Of a stretch of 6,987 nucleotides of DNA, positions 5,757 to 6,987 are shown piece by piece. Origin of the DNA: Oscillospiraceae bacterium. Its GTDB lineage: Bacteria; Bacillota; Clostridia; Oscillospirales; Oscillospiraceae. The notes below the pieces were generated by a model. That model made no database searches, was not told the origin of the DNA, and saw only the letters and a program-made list of their open reading frames with translations. The position numbers and the translations under genes are program-made. Within the stretch, counting starts at the first letter, position 1. Every line of letters begins with the position of its first letter. The stretch lies in contig JAQXJQ010000064.1 of the NCBI GenBank assembly GCA_029009035.1, positions 1 through 6,987 of the forward strand. The letters are read 5' to 3'.

Positions 5757-6986
5757 TTATGCTTCTTTCACGATGTATTTGAAGAAGTCCACCGCGCCGG
5801 CAAGGGTGGACAAGCTCACATTTTCGTCGATGCCGTGGATGCTGCCAAACTGCCGGTCATCGATCAAAAACGGCGCAAAACGCAGGCAGCAATCGCTGAC
5901 CCGGCTGAAATACCGGCTGTCGCTGGCGCCGGTCATCAGGTACGGAGCGGGGATCACGCCGGGGAAGATCTCCCCCACCGCTTTCTCCACCAGCCGGAAC
6001 CCCTCGCTGCGGTAATCCGTGATGTGAGACTCCTCCCCGCGGCTGAGCACCTCGGTTTCAATGTCGTACTTTTTTGCCATTTCCGTGATCCTGCGGATGC
6101 TGTCCTCCTGACCCTGATGGTGGGAGAAACGCATATTGCCCACCACATAGGCCTCCTGGGGCAGCACATTGGCCCCGTCGGACCCGCCTGCCATGGTAAA
6201 GGCCAGGGTGGTTTTCAGCATGGCGCCCGCGGTGGGTGAAATGGCGGGCATGACTTTGCGGAGGATCCCCTTCAGCGTCCCTCCATGGGCCAGTATCAAC
6301 TTCATTCCACCCCTGGCAGTGGGAGCCAACCGGCGGAGCATCTCCTCCACCACGGGGGGCAGCTCGGCGGGAAAACACTTTCCCTTCTCTGCCTCGGCCA
6401 TAAACTTGCCCAGCCGCACCAGCGGGGTATTCTTTCCGGGCGTGGAGGCATGGCCGCCCTTGGAGCGGGCCACAAACCGCAAGTCCGCGCACCCCTTTTC
6501 CCCCACACCGATCATGGCGAAGGTTCCGTCGCAGCCGCCCAGGGGGTCGTACATCATCATGCCGCCCTCATCCAGCACCAGGCGGAACCGAATCCCCCGT
6601 CTGCACAGTTCCCGGGTGATGGCGTCGGCGCCGGAGCCGTCGGTCTCCTCGGTGCAGGAGGACATGAACCACACATCCTGCCGGGGGACGACCCCCTCCC
6701 CCACCAGCTCTTCCGCCGCCTGCAGCATCGCCCAGAGGTTTCCCTTGGTGTCCAGCGTCCCGCGGCCCCAGAGCCTGCCGTCGGCAATCTCACCGGAAAA
6801 AGGCGGATGCGTCCATGGGCCGGAAGCCTCCACCACATCCTGATGACTCATCAGCATGATGGGGGCGTCGGATGCCCTGCCGGGCCAGCGCATCAGCAGG
6901 CTGCCGTCAAACTCCTCCACCTCCAGCCTGGCAAAGAGGTTGGGAAAGGTCTGCCGCAGCAGGTCGTGGAACGCCCGGAATTTGGG
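5757..6986 (-). CDS. M20 metallopeptidase, carboxypeptidase S/PM20D1-like (5' end missing)
   Basis: The frame runs to the right edge: 409 residues are visible, and the N-terminus, perhaps 50-90 residues by comparison with family lengths near 480, is cut off. The GTG at 6920 is not the start, because family-like sequence (FRAFHDLLRQTFPNLF) lies before it. Counting from the first visible codon, the two-metal site is intact: His48 in SHQDVV with Asp50, the bridging Asp79 in GTLDTKG, the Glu113-Glu114 pair in TEETDG (catalytic base and ligand), Asp139 in LDEGG, and His384 in SIHGID. The lid domain (about 163-320) has the GGHAS motif (His179). WTHPPFSGEIADG followed by WGRGTLD is typical of the carboxypeptidase S/PM20D1 branch, whose members hydrolyse dipeptides or N-acyl amino acids. 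Whether this one has an N-terminal membrane anchor cannot be seen. It lies upstream of and nearly touches the YfcC-type carrier gene, so the two probably share a transcript whose promoter is outside the window. Confidence 0.9.
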   Translation of the reverse strand, partial: PKFRAFHDLLRQTFPNLFARLEVEEFDGSLLMRWPGRASDAPIMLMSHQDVVEASGPWTHPPFSGEIADGRLWGRGTLDTKGNLWAMLQAAEELVGEGVVPRQDVWFMSSCTEETDGSGADAITRELCRRGIRFRLVLDEGGMMMYDPLGGCDGTFAMIGVGEKGCADLRFVARSKGGHASTPGKNTPLVRLGKFMAEAEKGKCFPAELPPVVEEMLRRLAPTARGGMKLILAHGGTLKGILRKVMPAISPTAGAMLKTTLAFTMAGGSDGANVLPQEAYVVGNMRFSHHQGQEDSIRRITEMAKKYDIETEVLSRGEESHITDYRSEGFRLVEKAVGEIFPGVIPAPYLMTGASDSRYFSRVSDCCLRFAPFLIDDRQFGSIHGIDENVSLSTLAGAVDFFKYIVKEA

Positions 6987-6987
6987 A

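Noticed and set aside
5034..6239. A 401-codon open frame on the + strand, antisense to the YfcC-type and M20 genes
   Set aside because: Its product is rich in His, Gln, Arg and Ala with no domain character, it crosses the boundary of two well-supported - strand genes, and it has no RBS. Long antisense frames are expected in G+C-rich genes.

Overview
The window is G+C-rich, densely coding bacterial DNA. It holds five protein genes and no RNA genes, insertion sequences or CRISPR arrays. Three features suggest a Gram-positive-type gut anaerobe of the Clostridia, something like the Oscillospiraceae (Oscillibacter/Flavonifractor relatives): a cell-surface protein with three S-layer homology (SLH) domains behind a Thr-rich repeat region, strong AAGGAG-type ribosome binding sites, and an oxygen-sensitive type of Fe-S lyase. 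The taxonomic guess is inference from protein style and base composition.

Left part, + strand. Positions 2-1231 are the 3' end of the SLH surface-protein gene, whose N-terminus lies outside the window. It is closed by a perfect 14-bp terminator hairpin with a UUCG loop. A well-formed sigma-A-type promoter (TTTACA, 17 bp, TG-A-TATACT) then drives an NCS2/NAT-family purine (xanthine/urate-type) permease at 1492-2895. After a 131-bp gap with no convincing terminator or promoter comes a CyuA/UPF0597-type L-cysteine desulfidase at 3027-4307, probably co-transcribed. It ends in a strong hairpin terminator.

Right part, - strand. Two closely linked genes are transcribed towards the desulfidase gene. 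The upstream one, cut by the window edge, is an M20 metallopeptidase of the carboxypeptidase S/PM20D1-like type (5757-6986). Three bases after its stop comes a YfcC/DcuC-type multi-pass carrier (4368-5753). The two transcription units converge at about 4308-4370.

Together the window looks like a surface-protein gene next to two small nutrient-use modules. Each module pairs an inner-membrane carrier with a cytoplasmic (or possibly membrane-anchored) catabolic enzyme: purine-type permease plus cysteine desulfidase, and YfcC carrier plus amidohydrolase/peptidase. The gene families are well supported; the true substrates and the functional coupling within each pair are inferred. No clearly new kind of system is evident. 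The odd pairing of a nucleobase permease with a cysteine desulfidase, and the peptidase-carrier couple, are the most testable points.
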